A DNA stretch of 64,000 bases. It comes from Bacteroidota bacterium (GTDB lineage: Bacteria > Bacteroidota > Bacteroidia > NS11-12g > UBA955). Within the stretch, counting starts at the first letter, position 1. Every line of letters begins with the position of its first letter. Positions 34,857-44,318 of the stretch are shown here, piece after piece. The translations under genes were made by a program, and so were the position numbers. Below the pieces are notes generated by a model. That model was not told the DNA's origin. It was given only the letters and a program-made list of their open reading frames with translations, and made no database searches. The stretch is from the NCBI GenBank assembly GCA_027621365.1, contig JAQCBH010000008.1:1-64000 (forward strand). The letters are read 5' to 3'.

Positions 34857-36839
34857 TTACTTGTAACTGCGTTGTTGGATTTTGATGTTTTCATAATTCA
34901 GCTCTTCCTTGTGCAAGGTCCAGCTGTCTCCGTTGTTTTCCCATGCGGCCACATAGGCGAATTTGTCGTCGTCGCGCAGGGCTTCACCCTCTTCGGTTTG
35001 GAACTCTTCGCGGAAGTGGCCTCCACAACTTTCGTTGCGGTTCAAGGCATCGACGCACATGAGTTCGCCTAACTCCAAGAAGTCAGCCACACGACCGGCC
35101 TTGTCCAATTCGGGGTTGAATTCGTTCACTTTGCCTGGAATGCGCACGTTCTTGTAGAAATCTTCACGCAGGGCACGAATTTGCTCAATGGCTTCTTTCA
35201 AGCCAGCCTCGCTGCGGGCCATGCCGCACTTGTCCCACATGATCAGACCCAATTCGCGGTGGTAGCTTTCTACGCTGCGCTTGCCTTGAATGCCCATCAG
35301 CTTTTCGATGCGTTCGCTGGCGCGCTTTTCGGCGGCTTCGAAGGCTTCGTGTTGGGTATCTATGGCTTTGGTGTGAATCTCTTTGCTCAAATAAGAACCT
35401 ACGGTGTAGGGAATGACGAAGTATCCGTCGGCCAACCCTTGCATCAAAGCAGAAGCTCCCAAGCGGTTGGCTCCGTGATCAGAGAAGTTGGCTTCACCCA
35501 AGGCGTACAAGCCGGGAACCGTAGTTTGCAATTCGTAATCGACCCACAATCCACCCATGGTGTAGTGAACCGCAGGGTAAATGCGCATGGGAACTTCGTA
35601 AGGATCTTCATCGGTGATCTGCTTGTACATGTCAAACAGGTTTCCGTATTTCTCTTTGACGACCTCTTTGCCTAAGCGCACCAAAGTGGCCTCGTCGGGG
35701 TTTTCTATGCCTGCCTTTGTGGCTTCAGCACGGCCGTATTTGTTCATCATGTTGGAACGGAAGTCTAGGTAAACAGCCATTCCGCTGCTGCCCACACCGT
35801 AACCTGCATCGCAGCGCTCTTTGGCGGCGCGTGAGGCCACGTCACGAGGCACCAGGTTTCCGAACGCAGGGTAGCGACGCTCCAAATAGTAATCGCGTTC
35901 CTCTTCGGGGATATCGTTGGGGTGGCGTTTATCTCCTTGGGCTTTGGGTACCCAGATGCGACCGTCGTTTCGCAGCGATTCACTCATCAAAGTCAGCTTG
36001 GACTGATAATGGCCTGAGACGGGAATGCAAGTGGGGTGAATTTGGGTAAAGCAAGGGTTGGCGAAATAGGCGCCCGCTTTGTGTGCCTTCCAAGCGGCAG
36101 TTACGTTGCTTCCCATGGCATTGGTGCTCAAGTAGAATACGTTTCCGTATCCGCCGGTGCACAACAATACGGCATGGCCGAAGTGGCGTTCCAGCTTGCC
36201 GCTAACCAAATCGCGGGCAATGATGCCTCGAGCTTTGCCATCGATGGTCACCACCTCGATCATCTCGTGGCGGGTGTACATCTTGACGTTGCCGACACCT
36301 ACCTGGCGCTCCAAAGCACTGTAGGCTCCGAGCAACAACTGCTGACCGGTTTGGCCGGCTGCATAGAAGGTGCGCTGAACCTGGGTTCCACCGAAAGAAC
36401 GGTTGGACAGTGTTCCGCCATATTCACGGGCAAAGGGAACCCCTTGTGCGACGCACTGGTCAATGATATTGGTCGATACTTCAGCCAGGCGGTGTACGTT
36501 TGCTTCGCGAGCGCGGTAGTCACCACCTTTGATGGTATCGTAAAACAAACGGTAAACGCTGTCACCGTCGTTTTGGTAGTTTTTAGCGGCATTGATACCC
36601 CCTTGAGCCGCAATGGAGTGCGCACGGCGGGGAGAATCTTGGAAACAAAAAGCTTTGACTTTGTATCCCATTTCAGCCAGAGTAGCGGCGGCTGAGGCTC
36701 CAGCCAAGCCAGTTCCTACCACAATGACTTCCAAATTGCGTTTGTTGGCAGGGTTGACCAATGAAACCGATGAGCGGTACTGGGTCCACTTATCAGAAAG
36801 GTTGCCTGCGGGTATCTTTGAATCGAGTTTTTGGCTCAT
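34857..36839 (-). CDS. sdhA: succinate dehydrogenase/fumarate reductase flavoprotein subunit
   Basis: Predicted 660-aa catalytic subunit with covalent FAD. N-terminal FAD fold [19 protein letters not shown] (residues 42-60), the [15 protein letters not shown] region that contains the flavinylated His, and the substrate/FAD-domain block [20 protein letters not shown]. The length matches the long Bacteroidota/B-type flavoprotein. Oxidises succinate in the TCA cycle at the cytoplasmic side of the membrane. Between sdhC (9 nt) and sdhB. Confidence 0.97.
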   Translation of the reverse strand: MSQKLDSKIPAGNLSDKWTQYRSSVSLVNPANKRNLEVIVVGTGLAGASAAATLAEMGYKVKAFCFQDSPRRAHSIAAQGGINAAKNYQNDGDSVYRLFYDTIKGGDYRAREANVHRLAEVSTNIIDQCVAQGVPFAREYGGTLSNRSFGGTQVQRTFYAAGQTGQQLLLGAYSALERQVGVGNVKMYTRHEMIEVVTIDGKARGIIARDLVSGKLERHFGHAVLLCTGGYGNVFYLSTNAMGSNVTAAWKAHKAGAYFANPCFTQIHPTCIPVSGHYQSKLTLMSESLRNDGRIWVPKAQGDKRHPNDIPEEERDYYLERRYPAFGNLVPRDVASRAAKERCDAGYGVGSSGMAVYLDFRSNMMNKYGRAEATKAGIENPDEATLVRLGKEVVKEKYGNLFDMYKQITDEDPYEVPMRIYPAVHYTMGGLWVDYELQTTVPGLYALGEANFSDHGANRLGASALMQGLADGYFVIPYTVGSYLSKEIHTKAIDTQHEAFEAAEKRASERIEKLMGIQGKRSVESYHRELGLIMWDKCGMARSEAGLKEAIEQIRALREDFYKNVRIPGKVNEFNPELDKAGRVADFLELGELMCVDALNRNESCGGHFREEFQTEEGEALRDDDKFAYVAAWENNGDSWTLHKEELNYENIKIQQRSYK

Positions 36840-36848
36840 GGTATTGAA

Positions 36849-37619
36849 TTATTGAAACAAGACGTACAAGGGAATAGCCGCAAATCCTAAAGGAACCAAG
36901 ATGGCGAAGGCACGGCCAATGAACTGAATGATGGGGCTGTACGAAGGGTGGTTGATGCCCAGGGTTTGGAAAGCGCTTTGGAATCCGTGCAAGAGGTGGA
37001 AGGCCAAGGCCAACATGCTCAAGACATAGATCCAAACAATCCAGGGTTGGCGAAAGGCGTCGTACACTTCCGAATACAAATCTTTGGCGACCAACATGTG
37101 GCCTCCTTCGATGTCTTTGGCATAAATCTTTTGTCCCTCAACAGGAGTGTATTCGGTCCATGTGACTGCTTGAGTGTTGTAGTCTTGGGTATAGCTTCTC
37201 CAGGTGATTTCGTCGCCGAATTTGTATTCGCGCCAGAAGTCGCCCATGTGAATGCCGATAAAAATGAAAATGATGCTACCCAAGATGGCCATGTTGCGGC
37301 TTGACCAACTGCTATTGGCGCTGCCCGCGCTCACCTCGTAGCGAGCTTGGCGGGCTTTGCGGTTGTTCATGGCCAAATAAATGCCCTTGACCGCGTGTAA
37401 GATGATCATGGCATACAAGCCCCAGCTCACGGTTTTGATCAGCGGATTGCTGGTCATGAACCAAGCGTAATGGTTGAAGGCGTAGCCTCCGTCAGCCTTG
37501 AAAAGCTGAAGATTTCCGATCAGATGCACCACGAGGAACAGGCAAAGAAAAAGCCCTGTCAGGGCCATAATGAGTTTGCGTCCGATGCTTGAAGTGAAGA
37601 GGAATGAAAGGAGTTTCAT
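36849..37619 (-). CDS. sdhC: succinate dehydrogenase cytochrome b subunit
   Basis: Predicted 256-aa five-helix diheme membrane anchor (B-type complex II). Histidines suitable for heme ligation are in hydrophobic helices: LVVHLIGNLQLF, MIILHAVKGIYL, FIGIHMGDFW, and LALAFHLLHGFQSAFQTLG. First gene of the operon. No TAnnTTTG box is convincing within the 187-nt upstream region. Confidence 0.93.
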   Translation of the reverse strand: MKLLSFLFTSSIGRKLIMALTGLFLCLFLVVHLIGNLQLFKADGGYAFNHYAWFMTSNPLIKTVSWGLYAMIILHAVKGIYLAMNNRKARQARYEVSAGSANSSWSSRNMAILGSIIFIFIGIHMGDFWREYKFGDEITWRSYTQDYNTQAVTWTEYTPVEGQKIYAKDIEGGHMLVAKDLYSEVYDAFRQPWIVWIYVLSMLALAFHLLHGFQSAFQTLGINHPSYSPIIQFIGRAFAILVPLGFAAIPLYVLFQ

Positions 37620-37806
37620 TGGGATTGACGAATCAATAATTTTGGTTCACGAATTTACGCAATCAGACGGCAATCGCCAATCTCAGGCGGTGATTCTGTT
37701 GAACTTATAACGACTATAAATAAATACAGAGCGACAAAGTGGAGCCCCTCTGCCACAATGGCATACAGTAAGGTTTGGCAAGTGGTTTGCATTTGATGGG
37801 GCAACT

Positions 37807-38361
37807 ATGAGCAAGAAGACCGAGAATCCTGAATTGCACGACGATCCAGAAATGAATGTTGACGAAGTAGCCCCTGAAGTCGAAGCAGCGTCTGCTGATG
37901 CTGAACCTGCGGCAGAATTGACATTGGAAGAGCAAGTTCAAGTGGAGCGCGACAAGTATTTGCGCCTGTATTCAGAGTTTGAGAATTTTCGCCGCCGAAC
38001 CACCAAAGACCGTTTGGAATGGATGCAAAATGCCAGCCGCGATGTCATTCTGGCATTGTTGCCCGTAGTGGATGACATGGAGCGCGCTTTGAAGGCTCTA
38101 GAAAATTCAAGCAAAGAAGAACAGAAGGCTTTGGAAGGGTTCAACCTCATTTACCAAAAGCTGTACAAAACCTTGGAAAAGAATGGTTTGAAGCCCATCG
38201 ATAGCAAAGGCGAGGCCTTTGATACCGATTTGCACGAAGCCGTCACCCAGTTCCCAGCCCCCAGTGAAGACTTGAAAGGAAAAGTCATCGACGAGGTGGA
38301 AAAGGGATATACGTTGAACGACAAAGTGATTCGCTTTGCTAAAGTAGTGGTGGGCCAATAA
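37807..38361 (+). CDS. grpE: GrpE nucleotide exchange factor
   Basis: Predicted 184-aa co-chaperone that promotes ADP release from DnaK. Acidic N-terminus (1-45), then a long coiled coil ([21 protein letters not shown]), then the beta-wing domain with [13 protein letters not shown] and [21 protein letters not shown], the C-terminal GrpE signature. Followed after 1 nt by dnaJ. Cytosolic heat-shock module; dnaK is not in the window. Confidence 0.96.
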   Translation: MSKKTENPELHDDPEMNVDEVAPEVEAASADAEPAAELTLEEQVQVERDKYLRLYSEFENFRRRTTKDRLEWMQNASRDVILALLPVVDDMERALKALENSSKEEQKALEGFNLIYQKLYKTLEKNGLKPIDSKGEAFDTDLHEAVTQFPAPSEDLKGKVIDEVEKGYTLNDKVIRFAKVVVGQ

Positions 38362-38362
38362 G

Positions 38363-39469
38363 ATGAGCAAGCGCGACTACTATGACATATTGGGCGTAAG
38401 CCGAGGGGCTAGTGCTGAAGAAATCAAGAAGGCCTACCGCAAGTTGGCCATTAAATTCCACCCGGATAAAAACCCTGACAACAAAGAAGCCGAGGAGAAA
38501 TTCAAAGAGGCTGCTGAGGCCTATGACGTTCTCTCGAATGCAGAGAAAAAACAGCGCTACGACCAATTCGGCCATGCTGGAATGGGTGGTGCCGGTGGCG
38601 GTGCTGGATTCAGCATGGATGACATCTTCTCACAGTTCGGAGACATTTTCGGAGATGGAGACATCTTTGGCTCCTTCTTCGGTGGTGGTGGAGGGCGCGG
38701 TGGCACTCGTCGCAGCATGGGCTCCAACATTCGCATTCGCATCAAACTCAGTTTGGAGGATATGCGCAATGGAGTGGAGAAGAAAGTCAAATACCGCCGC
38801 ATGGTGGTGGCCGAAGGTGTCAAGTACAGCGATTGTCGTCAGTGCAACGGAACGGGTTCTGTTCGCCGAGTAACCAATACCTTCTTGGGTCAAATGGCGA
38901 CCCAAGCCGCCTGCCCCGTTTGTCAAGGCATGGGTAAAGTGGTGGAGAGCAAACCACGCGAAGCCAATGAGCAAGGCCTGGTCGCTCAAGATTTTGAAAC
39001 CAGCATCAAGATCCCAGCGGGGGTAGATGAAGGCATGCAACTCAGCGTTCAGGGCAAAGGCAACATGGGCCCCGGCGGCGGAGCCGCCGGCGACTTGATT
39101 GTCTTGATCGAAGCCGTTGCCCACGATGATTTGACCCGCGACGGAAACAACGTGATTTACCATTTGTGGTTGAGTTTCCCAGAGGCAGCCTTAGGGGCCC
39201 AAATTGAGGTGCCCACCTTGGATGGCAAAGCCAAAATCAAAATCGATCCAGGAACTCAGCCCGGTAAGGTGCTGCGCTTGAAAGGGAAAGGCTTCCCCGA
39301 TTTGAACGGCTATGGAACGGGTGATCAACTCATTCAGGTGAAGTTATATGTGCCCACCAAGCTATCTTCAGAAGAGAAAGAAACACTGTTGAAATTGCAG
39401 GACAGCGTCCATTTCAAGCCCGACCAAGGAAACAAGAGTTTCTTTGACAAAATGAAAGACTTATTCTAA
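38363..39469 (+). CDS. dnaJ: DnaJ co-chaperone with reduced zinc domain
   Basis: Predicted 368-aa Hsp40. J domain (residues 1-70) with the HPD motif in [10 protein letters not shown], then a Gly/Phe-rich linker (75-120), and two beta-sandwich substrate-binding domains. Canonical DnaJ carries four CxxCxGxG repeats; here only two occur, CRQCNGTG (Cys158/161) and CPVCQGMG (Cys184/187), with [12 protein letters not shown] between them. By alignment from memory these are repeats 2 and 3, i.e. zinc site II, while repeats 1 and 4 (site I) are missing. I recall similar forms in some flavobacteria. The stop codon is part of the terminator stem. Confidence 0.95.
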   Translation: MSKRDYYDILGVSRGASAEEIKKAYRKLAIKFHPDKNPDNKEAEEKFKEAAEAYDVLSNAEKKQRYDQFGHAGMGGAGGGAGFSMDDIFSQFGDIFGDGDIFGSFFGGGGGRGGTRRSMGSNIRIRIKLSLEDMRNGVEKKVKYRRMVVAEGVKYSDCRQCNGTGSVRRVTNTFLGQMATQAACPVCQGMGKVVESKPREANEQGLVAQDFETSIKIPAGVDEGMQLSVQGKGNMGPGGGAAGDLIVLIEAVAHDDLTRDGNNVIYHLWLSFPEAALGAQIEVPTLDGKAKIKIDPGTQPGKVLRLKGKGFPDLNGYGTGDQLIQVKLYVPTKLSSEEKETLLKLQDSVHFKPDQGNKSFFDKMKDLF

Positions 39470-39503
39470 CAAAAAGCCCCGCTCGAAGCGGGGCTTTTTG
39501 TTA
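39467..39503. terminator. bidirectional terminator containing both stop codons
   Basis: Perfect 17-bp inverted repeat (39467-39483 / 39487-39503) with a 3-nt CGA loop. The TAA of dnaJ (39467-39469) and the TAA of menB (39503-39501) are the outermost bases of the two arms. T tracts on both strands. Confidence 0.95.
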
Positions 39504-40343
39504 GGGAAATTTGGGAAACTTGGAAAAATCGCGCGGGCGTTTTTCCAAGAAGGCATTGCGTCCTTCAATGGCTTCGTCTGTGCCATAGGCCAAGCGTGTG
39601 GCTTCACCGGCATAGACCTGTTGGCCCACCAAACCGTCATCGATGAGGTTGAATCCAAACTTCAGCATCTTGATGGCCGTGGGGCTCTTGGTCATGATTT
39701 CTTGGGCCCAGTTGAAGGCTTCTTGTTCCAAGTTGGCATGAGGAACCACTTTGTTGACCATGCCCATTTCAAAGGCTTCTTGGGCCGAATATTCGGCTCC
39801 TAGGAAAAAGATTTCTCGGGCTCGTTTTTGTCCCACTTGTCGGGCCAGATAGGCTGATCCGAATCCGCCGTCAAAGCTCGCTACATCGGCATCGGTTTGC
39901 TTGAATTTGGCGTGCTCCTCGCTAGCCAGGGTCAAATCGCAGACCACGTGCAAGCTGTGTCCACCGCCCACGGCCCAGCCGTTGACAGCAGCGATGACTA
40001 CCTTGTTCATGAAACGAATTTGTCGCTGCACGTCCAAGATGTTGAATCGATTGACTCCGTTTTCGCCTTTGTAGCCGGTATTGGAGCGAACGCGCTGATC
40101 GCCGCCTGAACAGAAGGCCCAGCCTCCGTCTTTGGTCGAGGGTCCTTCACCGGTGATGATGACCACGCCAATGTCTTGGCTTTCGTGGCACAAAATCAGG
40201 GCTTCCCACAACTCATCGACCGTTTTTGGGGTGAACGCATTGCGTACCTCAGGTCGGTTGAAGGCAATTCGGGCCACACCTTGACAGGTTTGGAAGGTGA
40301 TCTCCGAATACTCTTTGGCGGTTTTCCAATCAATGGCGCTCAT
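39501..40343 (-). CDS. menB: 1,4-dihydroxy-2-naphthoyl-CoA synthase
   Basis: Predicted 280-aa crotonase-fold enzyme cyclising o-succinylbenzoyl-CoA in menaquinone synthesis. Diagnostic MenB features: NRPEVRNAFTPKTVDEL, GWAFCSGGDQRVR, NGWAVGGGHSLHVVCDLTLAS, and DADVASFDGGFGSAYLARQVGQKRAREIF near 150-180 (quoted in parts; contains the catalytic Asp region). The other crotonase in the window (44315) lacks these. Leaderless layout: TACCTTTG 4 nt before the ATG. Confidence 0.93.
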   Translation of the reverse strand: MSAIDWKTAKEYSEITFQTCQGVARIAFNRPEVRNAFTPKTVDELWEALILCHESQDIGVVIITGEGPSTKDGGWAFCSGGDQRVRSNTGYKGENGVNRFNILDVQRQIRFMNKVVIAAVNGWAVGGGHSLHVVCDLTLASEEHAKFKQTDADVASFDGGFGSAYLARQVGQKRAREIFFLGAEYSAQEAFEMGMVNKVVPHANLEQEAFNWAQEIMTKSPTAIKMLKFGFNLIDDGLVGQQVYAGEATRLAYGTDEAIEGRNAFLEKRPRDFSKFPKFP

Positions 40344-40347
40344 GGAG

Positions 40348-40355
40348 CAAAGGTA
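40348..40355 (-). promoter_or_regulatory. -7 box TACCTTTG for menB
   Basis: TAnnTTTG match on the minus strand, 4 nt before ATG 40343. Confidence 0.65.
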
Positions 40356-40396
40356 AGGAAGAGGGCAGGCACTCTCTGTAGGAGCTCTTTGTAGGT

Positions 40397-41668
40397 TTAA
40401 TTAAACACCAATCCAAATTGGAGAAGATTGGCATTGTAGCCCATGTCGTTTGGCTTGAACAAATTGCTCATGTGGTAACGGGCATACACACCAAATCCAT
40501 CAAACTTGGCTTGAACAAAGGGTGACCAGGCCCAGTCATTGATGTTGAAATCACCCACCGTTTTGGATTTGCTGTGGTTCTTGAACTTGATTTCTGTCTG
40601 GTTTCGAACGTTGTAAAACCCGTAGGCGCCGATCAAGAGTTGAAAATCGGGGTCTACGGGCTCGTTTTGGAATGCAATAGCCAGAGGTATGCCCACCCAA
40701 TTGGTTTCCAAAGAACTGCGTTTTACCTCATCGCTTCCAATGGAAACAGCCGTGAACTCCTCGCTTTGGTCAGAAATGGTCAAAGTGCGGTCGTTGAATT
40801 GGAAGGTTTGGTAATTGTAAGCCAAGCCCGAATAGAGCCAAAGTTTGCCTTTTCGGGCGCTCCATCCGCGCATCATATCAAAATTTACGTTGAGACTAAT
40901 GGGGGTCAGTTCAGGCATTTGGCCAGGTGCTGGCAATGGCTTCAATAATGAGGCTCCGTTGAATACATAACCCGTACCGATGCCCGTTGAGAGGAAGGAC
41001 TCTGTCCAGCGGTTTTTTGATCTTTGTACTTTGGCGATTTCAGCGACCTCGGCGTTGATTTCTCCATTTGTTGACTCTTTCCTACGGGTCACGTACAGGT
41101 TCTCGGTATCTCCTTTCTTGTCCATGCGTATGGTAAGAATCTCCCCATCTTCGGTGTGGAGTTCGGAAATAGTGGTCCAAGTATTCGTGGCAGGGTCCCA
41201 GCTTTTGGTGATTTGCTTTTTGACAATCGCGGTGTTTAGGAGATTCTCTTGCTTGAGAACTTCGGCGATTTGTGCATCGAAGTTATTTGGGGCAGCTGGG
41301 ATAGACTCTGCTTCCCATTTCTCGATTTGCATCGGTATTTCCACATGATCGGCTTCGATCTGGTCAATTTCTACCCGAATGAGAACCGAGTCGCCTCGCA
41401 TTTCCTTCTGGATATCGATGTTCTCGGGGCGCGATTCTTCTGGGAACTGGGGCAGGGGTGGCAGGTCGGCACTGATCAGTTTGCGGTTGACGCTGTCGGC
41501 CCAGGCCTTCACGGAGCGCGCATAGTCGATCCAAACTTGTTCGGTCTCGCTGCGCTTTGTGCTGTCTTGCACCACTATGATTCGCGTGGTTTTGGGTTGA
41601 GCAAACAAGGGCATTTGACCGGCGAGCAGAGCCAGCAAGGTGGCTGCGATGAGTTTCCAATTATTCAT
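40397..41668 (-). CDS. exported outer-membrane beta-barrel protein of ECF operon
   Basis: Predicted 423-aa protein of unknown function. Signal peptide residues 1-23 (GQMPLFAQ). Residues 25-210 are charged and poorly conserved-looking; residues 215-423 have barrel strand patterns (FLSTGIGTGYVFNGASLL ... FQLLIGAYGFYNV) and end in a terminal phenylalanine region LLQFGLVFN. It is the third gene of the sigma/anti-sigma operon and overlaps the anti-sigma gene by 8 nt, so it may be an output or sensor of that regulator. Confidence 0.6.
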   Translation of the reverse strand: MNNWKLIAATLLALLAGQMPLFAQPKTTRIIVVQDSTKRSETEQVWIDYARSVKAWADSVNRKLISADLPPLPQFPEESRPENIDIQKEMRGDSVLIRVEIDQIEADHVEIPMQIEKWEAESIPAAPNNFDAQIAEVLKQENLLNTAIVKKQITKSWDPATNTWTTISELHTEDGEILTIRMDKKGDTENLYVTRRKESTNGEINAEVAEIAKVQRSKNRWTESFLSTGIGTGYVFNGASLLKPLPAPGQMPELTPISLNVNFDMMRGWSARKGKLWLYSGLAYNYQTFQFNDRTLTISDQSEEFTAVSIGSDEVKRSSLETNWVGIPLAIAFQNEPVDPDFQLLIGAYGFYNVRNQTEIKFKNHSKSKTVGDFNINDWAWSPFVQAKFDGFGVYARYHMSNLFKPNDMGYNANLLQFGLVFN

Positions 41669-42485
41669 GGCTTTTTGTAAAGGTTCTTTCTATATCGATG
41701 GAGGCACTGTGAAATTGAAGTGCCAGTTGGGGTATGGGTGATTCTTCGGCCTTGCGGGCAATCAATCTCAAGCGGGGCTTGTCTTCGCCTTTGATCCAAG
41801 CGCGCAGATCGTGTTGGGCAATGTTCAGGCCTCGGCGTCGCTGCAAGAGGGCTTGTGTTTTTTGTCGAATGGCTTGCTTGCTACGCGAAACCAGTTGGCC
41901 CACGCGACTTTGCGATTCTGCAGCTGTGGTATCGGCACTCGGGGTCACCGAAGGCTGTTCGAATACCAATTCTACGGCAGGAGAGTCAGCCGTCGCAGTA
42001 GGGTAGGGGAAGGTACCCCAATAGGGGTAACTGTGGCTGTAAATTACCCCTCCGCAAGTGGGTGTCCAATGATTGTAAAATGTGGAGTTCCAGGCCAGCG
42101 GATAGATGCCACTCAAATCGAAAACCAAGGCAGTGTCTGTTGAATGTGCTGTATCAGTCTGGGTGATGATGGGGTTGGAATTGGCAGGAATGCTTCGTTT
42201 GGGTTCGCCGCTGCGGGGAATCAATATCAGCGCCAAGCCGGCAGCCACCGCTGCCGCAAAACCAACTACCCACGTGAGTTTGCGGGGCTCTTTCTTCACG
42301 AGCTTGTCCAGGAAGGCGGGGCGCTCCAACGCTTCTTCGGGAACATAGGCCATCTTCCACTCGGCTAGGGCTTTTGCCCAGTCGGGATCCTGTTGGCACA
42401 AATTTTCGAGGCGCAAGGCCTCGTCTGGGCTCAAATTCCCTTCCAAGTAGTCAAACAGAAGCTCGTCTCTTTGTTCCGTATTCAT
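41661..42485 (-). CDS. probable anti-sigma factor (single-pass membrane)
   Basis: Predicted 274-aa protein. The N-terminal ~50 residues (LLFDYLEGNLSPDEALRLE) match the typical start of Bacteroidota anti-sigma proteins, with no zinc-finger HxxxCxxC. One TM helix lies at about 72-90 (VVGFAAAVAAGLALILI). The periplasmic part has a Pro/Ser/Thr-rich linker and basic C-terminus. Overlaps the upstream sigma gene by 4 nt (coupled) and the downstream barrel gene by 8 nt. Predicted to hold the sigma factor at the membrane until an envelope signal. Confidence 0.7.
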   Translation of the reverse strand: MNTEQRDELLFDYLEGNLSPDEALRLENLCQQDPDWAKALAEWKMAYVPEEALERPAFLDKLVKKEPRKLTWVVGFAAAVAAGLALILIPRSGEPKRSIPANSNPIITQTDTAHSTDTALVFDLSGIYPLAWNSTFYNHWTPTCGGVIYSHSYPYWGTFPYPTATADSPAVELVFEQPSVTPSADTTAAESQSRVGQLVSRSKQAIRQKTQALLQRRRGLNIAQHDLRAWIKGEDKPRLRLIARKAEESPIPQLALQFHSASIDIERTFTKSHE

Positions 42486-42934
42486 GAGGGATTGGGGTTG
42501 AAAGAGGACAACAGTTCGCGCAATTTTTGTCTTCCGCGAAACAAATTGATCTTGACCTGGGCTTTGTTTTGGCCGGTGATGTCAGCAATCTCAGCATAGC
42601 TGTATCCTTCGAGATCCCTTAAGGTTACGGCCAGTTTCTGAGGAACGCTCAGTTGATTGAGGGCCAAGTGAAGCAGGTGTTTCAATCCCGCATCAAAATG
42701 AGCAGGCTCGACCAAAGGCTCGGTAGAGGATGACAATTCTTGAAACCTGGAACGTTGACGGTGCCAATCGACAATAGCATGGCTGGCTACTCTAAAGCAC
42801 CATGCACGTACGTGCTCAATGCTCACTTGCACGATTTCTTGAGCTTGGTCAGGGTCATTGAGGTTTTTCAATGCAAATCGGTACAGCGCAGGGCCAATGG
42901 TCTCCACGACCCGGTTGTACTCTGAAATTTGCAT
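42482..42934 (-). CDS. ECF sigma factor with shortened region 2
   Basis: Predicted 150-aa sigma-70-family (ECF) factor. ATG 42934 gives MQISEYN. Region 4 is complete (QLSVPQKLAVTLRDLEGYSY ... IADITGQNKAQVKINLFRGR). Region 2 is shorter than expected: DPDQAQEIVQ runs directly into VSIEHVRAWCFRVASHA, omitting about a dozen residues normally found between the IVQ segment and the (V)RAW segment (the F-x-x-xW part of 2.2/2.3). The frame is intact, so it is an in-frame deletion or a divergent subgroup. First gene of a three-gene operon; an N-terminally longer start (TTG 42937) is irrelevant. Confidence 0.82.
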   Translation of the reverse strand: MQISEYNRVVETIGPALYRFALKNLNDPDQAQEIVQVSIEHVRAWCFRVASHAIVDWHRQRSRFQELSSSTEPLVEPAHFDAGLKHLLHLALNQLSVPQKLAVTLRDLEGYSYAEIADITGQNKAQVKINLFRGRQKLRELLSSFNPNPS

Positions 42935-42975
42935 CAACTACCCCTTGACGCAAAAAGCATGCGAAAGGTTACATG

Positions 42976-42983
42976 TATCTTTG
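42976..42983 (+). promoter_or_regulatory. -7 box TATCTTTG for the methyltransferase
   Basis: TAnnTTTG match 5 nt before ATG 42989; shows that the upstream part of the open frame (from 42929) is not translated. Confidence 0.68.
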
Positions 42984-42988
42984 AAAAA

Positions 42989-43744
42989 ATGCCAAATTCT
43001 GATTCCAATTGGTTCAAAGACTGGTTCAATACGCCCTATTACCATGCCTTGTATGCCCATCGAAATGAGGAAGAGGCACAAGCATTTGTAACGCGATTGG
43101 TACAGGCCATGGAGTTAACGCCAAATGCCTTGGTAGCCGATATTGCCTGCGGCAAGGGCCGCCACACCCGCACCTTGGACCAGTTGGGAATGCAGGCCTT
43201 GGGTTTTGATCTCAGTCACGAGAGCATTGCCTTTGCTTCAAGAGAGTCTGAACGACTGGGTTTGCAGGCGAAGTTTTTCGTCCATGACATGCGCGATGCT
43301 TATTCGGGCCTCAAGTGGAAGGCGGCTTTCAATCTGTTTACATCATTCGGCTACTTTCAAAACCGAAAAACAGATGCCCTCGTTTTGCAGCACATTTACG
43401 AGCAGCTGGAGCCGGGCGCCTGGTTTGTTCAAGACTACCTGAATGCCGCATCGGTGTTGCCGAGCTTGCCGCTGAAGGAAGTGATTGAGCGGCCTTCATT
43501 GGAGTTTCATTGCCACAAGTTTCTCGAGAAAGGGGTTATTGTCAAAGACATACAAGTGATAGAGAAGGGACAGGAGCAAGGCCAATTTCAGGAGCGCGTC
43601 GAGGTTTACACGGCTCAGGAGCTGCAAGGATTGCATGAGGCGGCCGGATTTCAGGTCCAAGCCATTTGGGGGAATTACCATGGCGAGGCTTATTCGGCAC
43701 AAAGCTCGCCCCGCATCATTTTCCTGTCTCAAAAAATGAGTTAA
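42989..43744 (+). CDS. class I SAM-dependent methyltransferase
   Basis: Predicted 251-aa cytosolic methyltransferase. Motif I is VADIACGKGRHTRTLDQLG (near 55-73), then FDLSHESIAFA; the N-terminus DWFNTPYYHALYAHRNEEEA is typical of Bacteroidota members of this family. Substrate unknown. It is followed after 10 nt by the PAP2 gene. Start chosen by promoter box and by homology of the NTPYYHALY segment. Confidence 0.82.
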   Translation: MPNSDSNWFKDWFNTPYYHALYAHRNEEEAQAFVTRLVQAMELTPNALVADIACGKGRHTRTLDQLGMQALGFDLSHESIAFASRESERLGLQAKFFVHDMRDAYSGLKWKAAFNLFTSFGYFQNRKTDALVLQHIYEQLEPGAWFVQDYLNAASVLPSLPLKEVIERPSLEFHCHKFLEKGVIVKDIQVIEKGQEQGQFQERVEVYTAQELQGLHEAAGFQVQAIWGNYHGEAYSAQSSPRIIFLSQKMS

Positions 43745-43754
43745 TTTGAACGCA

Positions 43755-44318
43755 GTGAATTTCTTGCTGAATTGGGACATACAATGGCTGTTGTGGCTAA
43801 ATGGTCTAGGGTCAACTTGGGCCGATGCCATCATGGTCGCCTTGTCTTCCAAATGGCTGCCCATTCCCGCTTACTTGTATTTCCTTTTCAAGGCCTATCA
43901 ACGTTGGGGGAAATCCATGCTATGGCCCGTACTGCTATGCGGTTTGGCCGTTGCTTTGGCCGATTCCAGCAGTTCCAAGTTGTTCAAGCCGAGCTTCAAA
44001 CGCCTGCGCCCCTGTTTTGAAGAGAGCCTAACCGTTCGAACCCCTGCCGGTCTCCCTGGCGGCCAATACGGTTTTGTGAGCAGCCATGCCGCGAATGCAG
44101 CCGCTCTGTATTGGCTTATGCCTCTGGTGTTGGGTCTCAGCCGTCGAGAACGATATGCTTGGCTGGGCTTGGCGGCCTTGATCGCCATTAGCCGGGTCTA
44201 CCTAGGGGTGCATTATCCCTCTGATATCCTAGCCGGTGCCCTCCTGGGTTGGGGTATCGCTTATGCTATATTTCGCCTTCGCCCATCGATATGGGCCGCA
44301 AAACGATTACAATCATGA
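43755..44318 (+). CDS. PAP2-family membrane phosphatase
   Basis: Predicted 187-aa membrane phosphatase (lipid phosphate / undecaprenyl-pyrophosphate phosphatase type). Three signature motifs: [18 protein letters not shown] and [13 protein letters not shown], with catalytic His residues present. Five or six TM helices. Start is most likely GTG 43755 ([19 protein letters not shown]), 6 nt after a TTAATTTG near-match box; TTG 43746 is less likely. The stop overlaps the enoyl-CoA hydratase start (ATGA at 44315). Confidence 0.85.
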   Translation: MNFLLNWDIQWLLWLNGLGSTWADAIMVALSSKWLPIPAYLYFLFKAYQRWGKSMLWPVLLCGLAVALADSSSSKLFKPSFKRLRPCFEESLTVRTPAGLPGGQYGFVSSHAANAAALYWLMPLVLGLSRRERYAWLGLAALIAISRVYLGVHYPSDILAGALLGWGIAYAIFRLRPSIWAAKRLQS

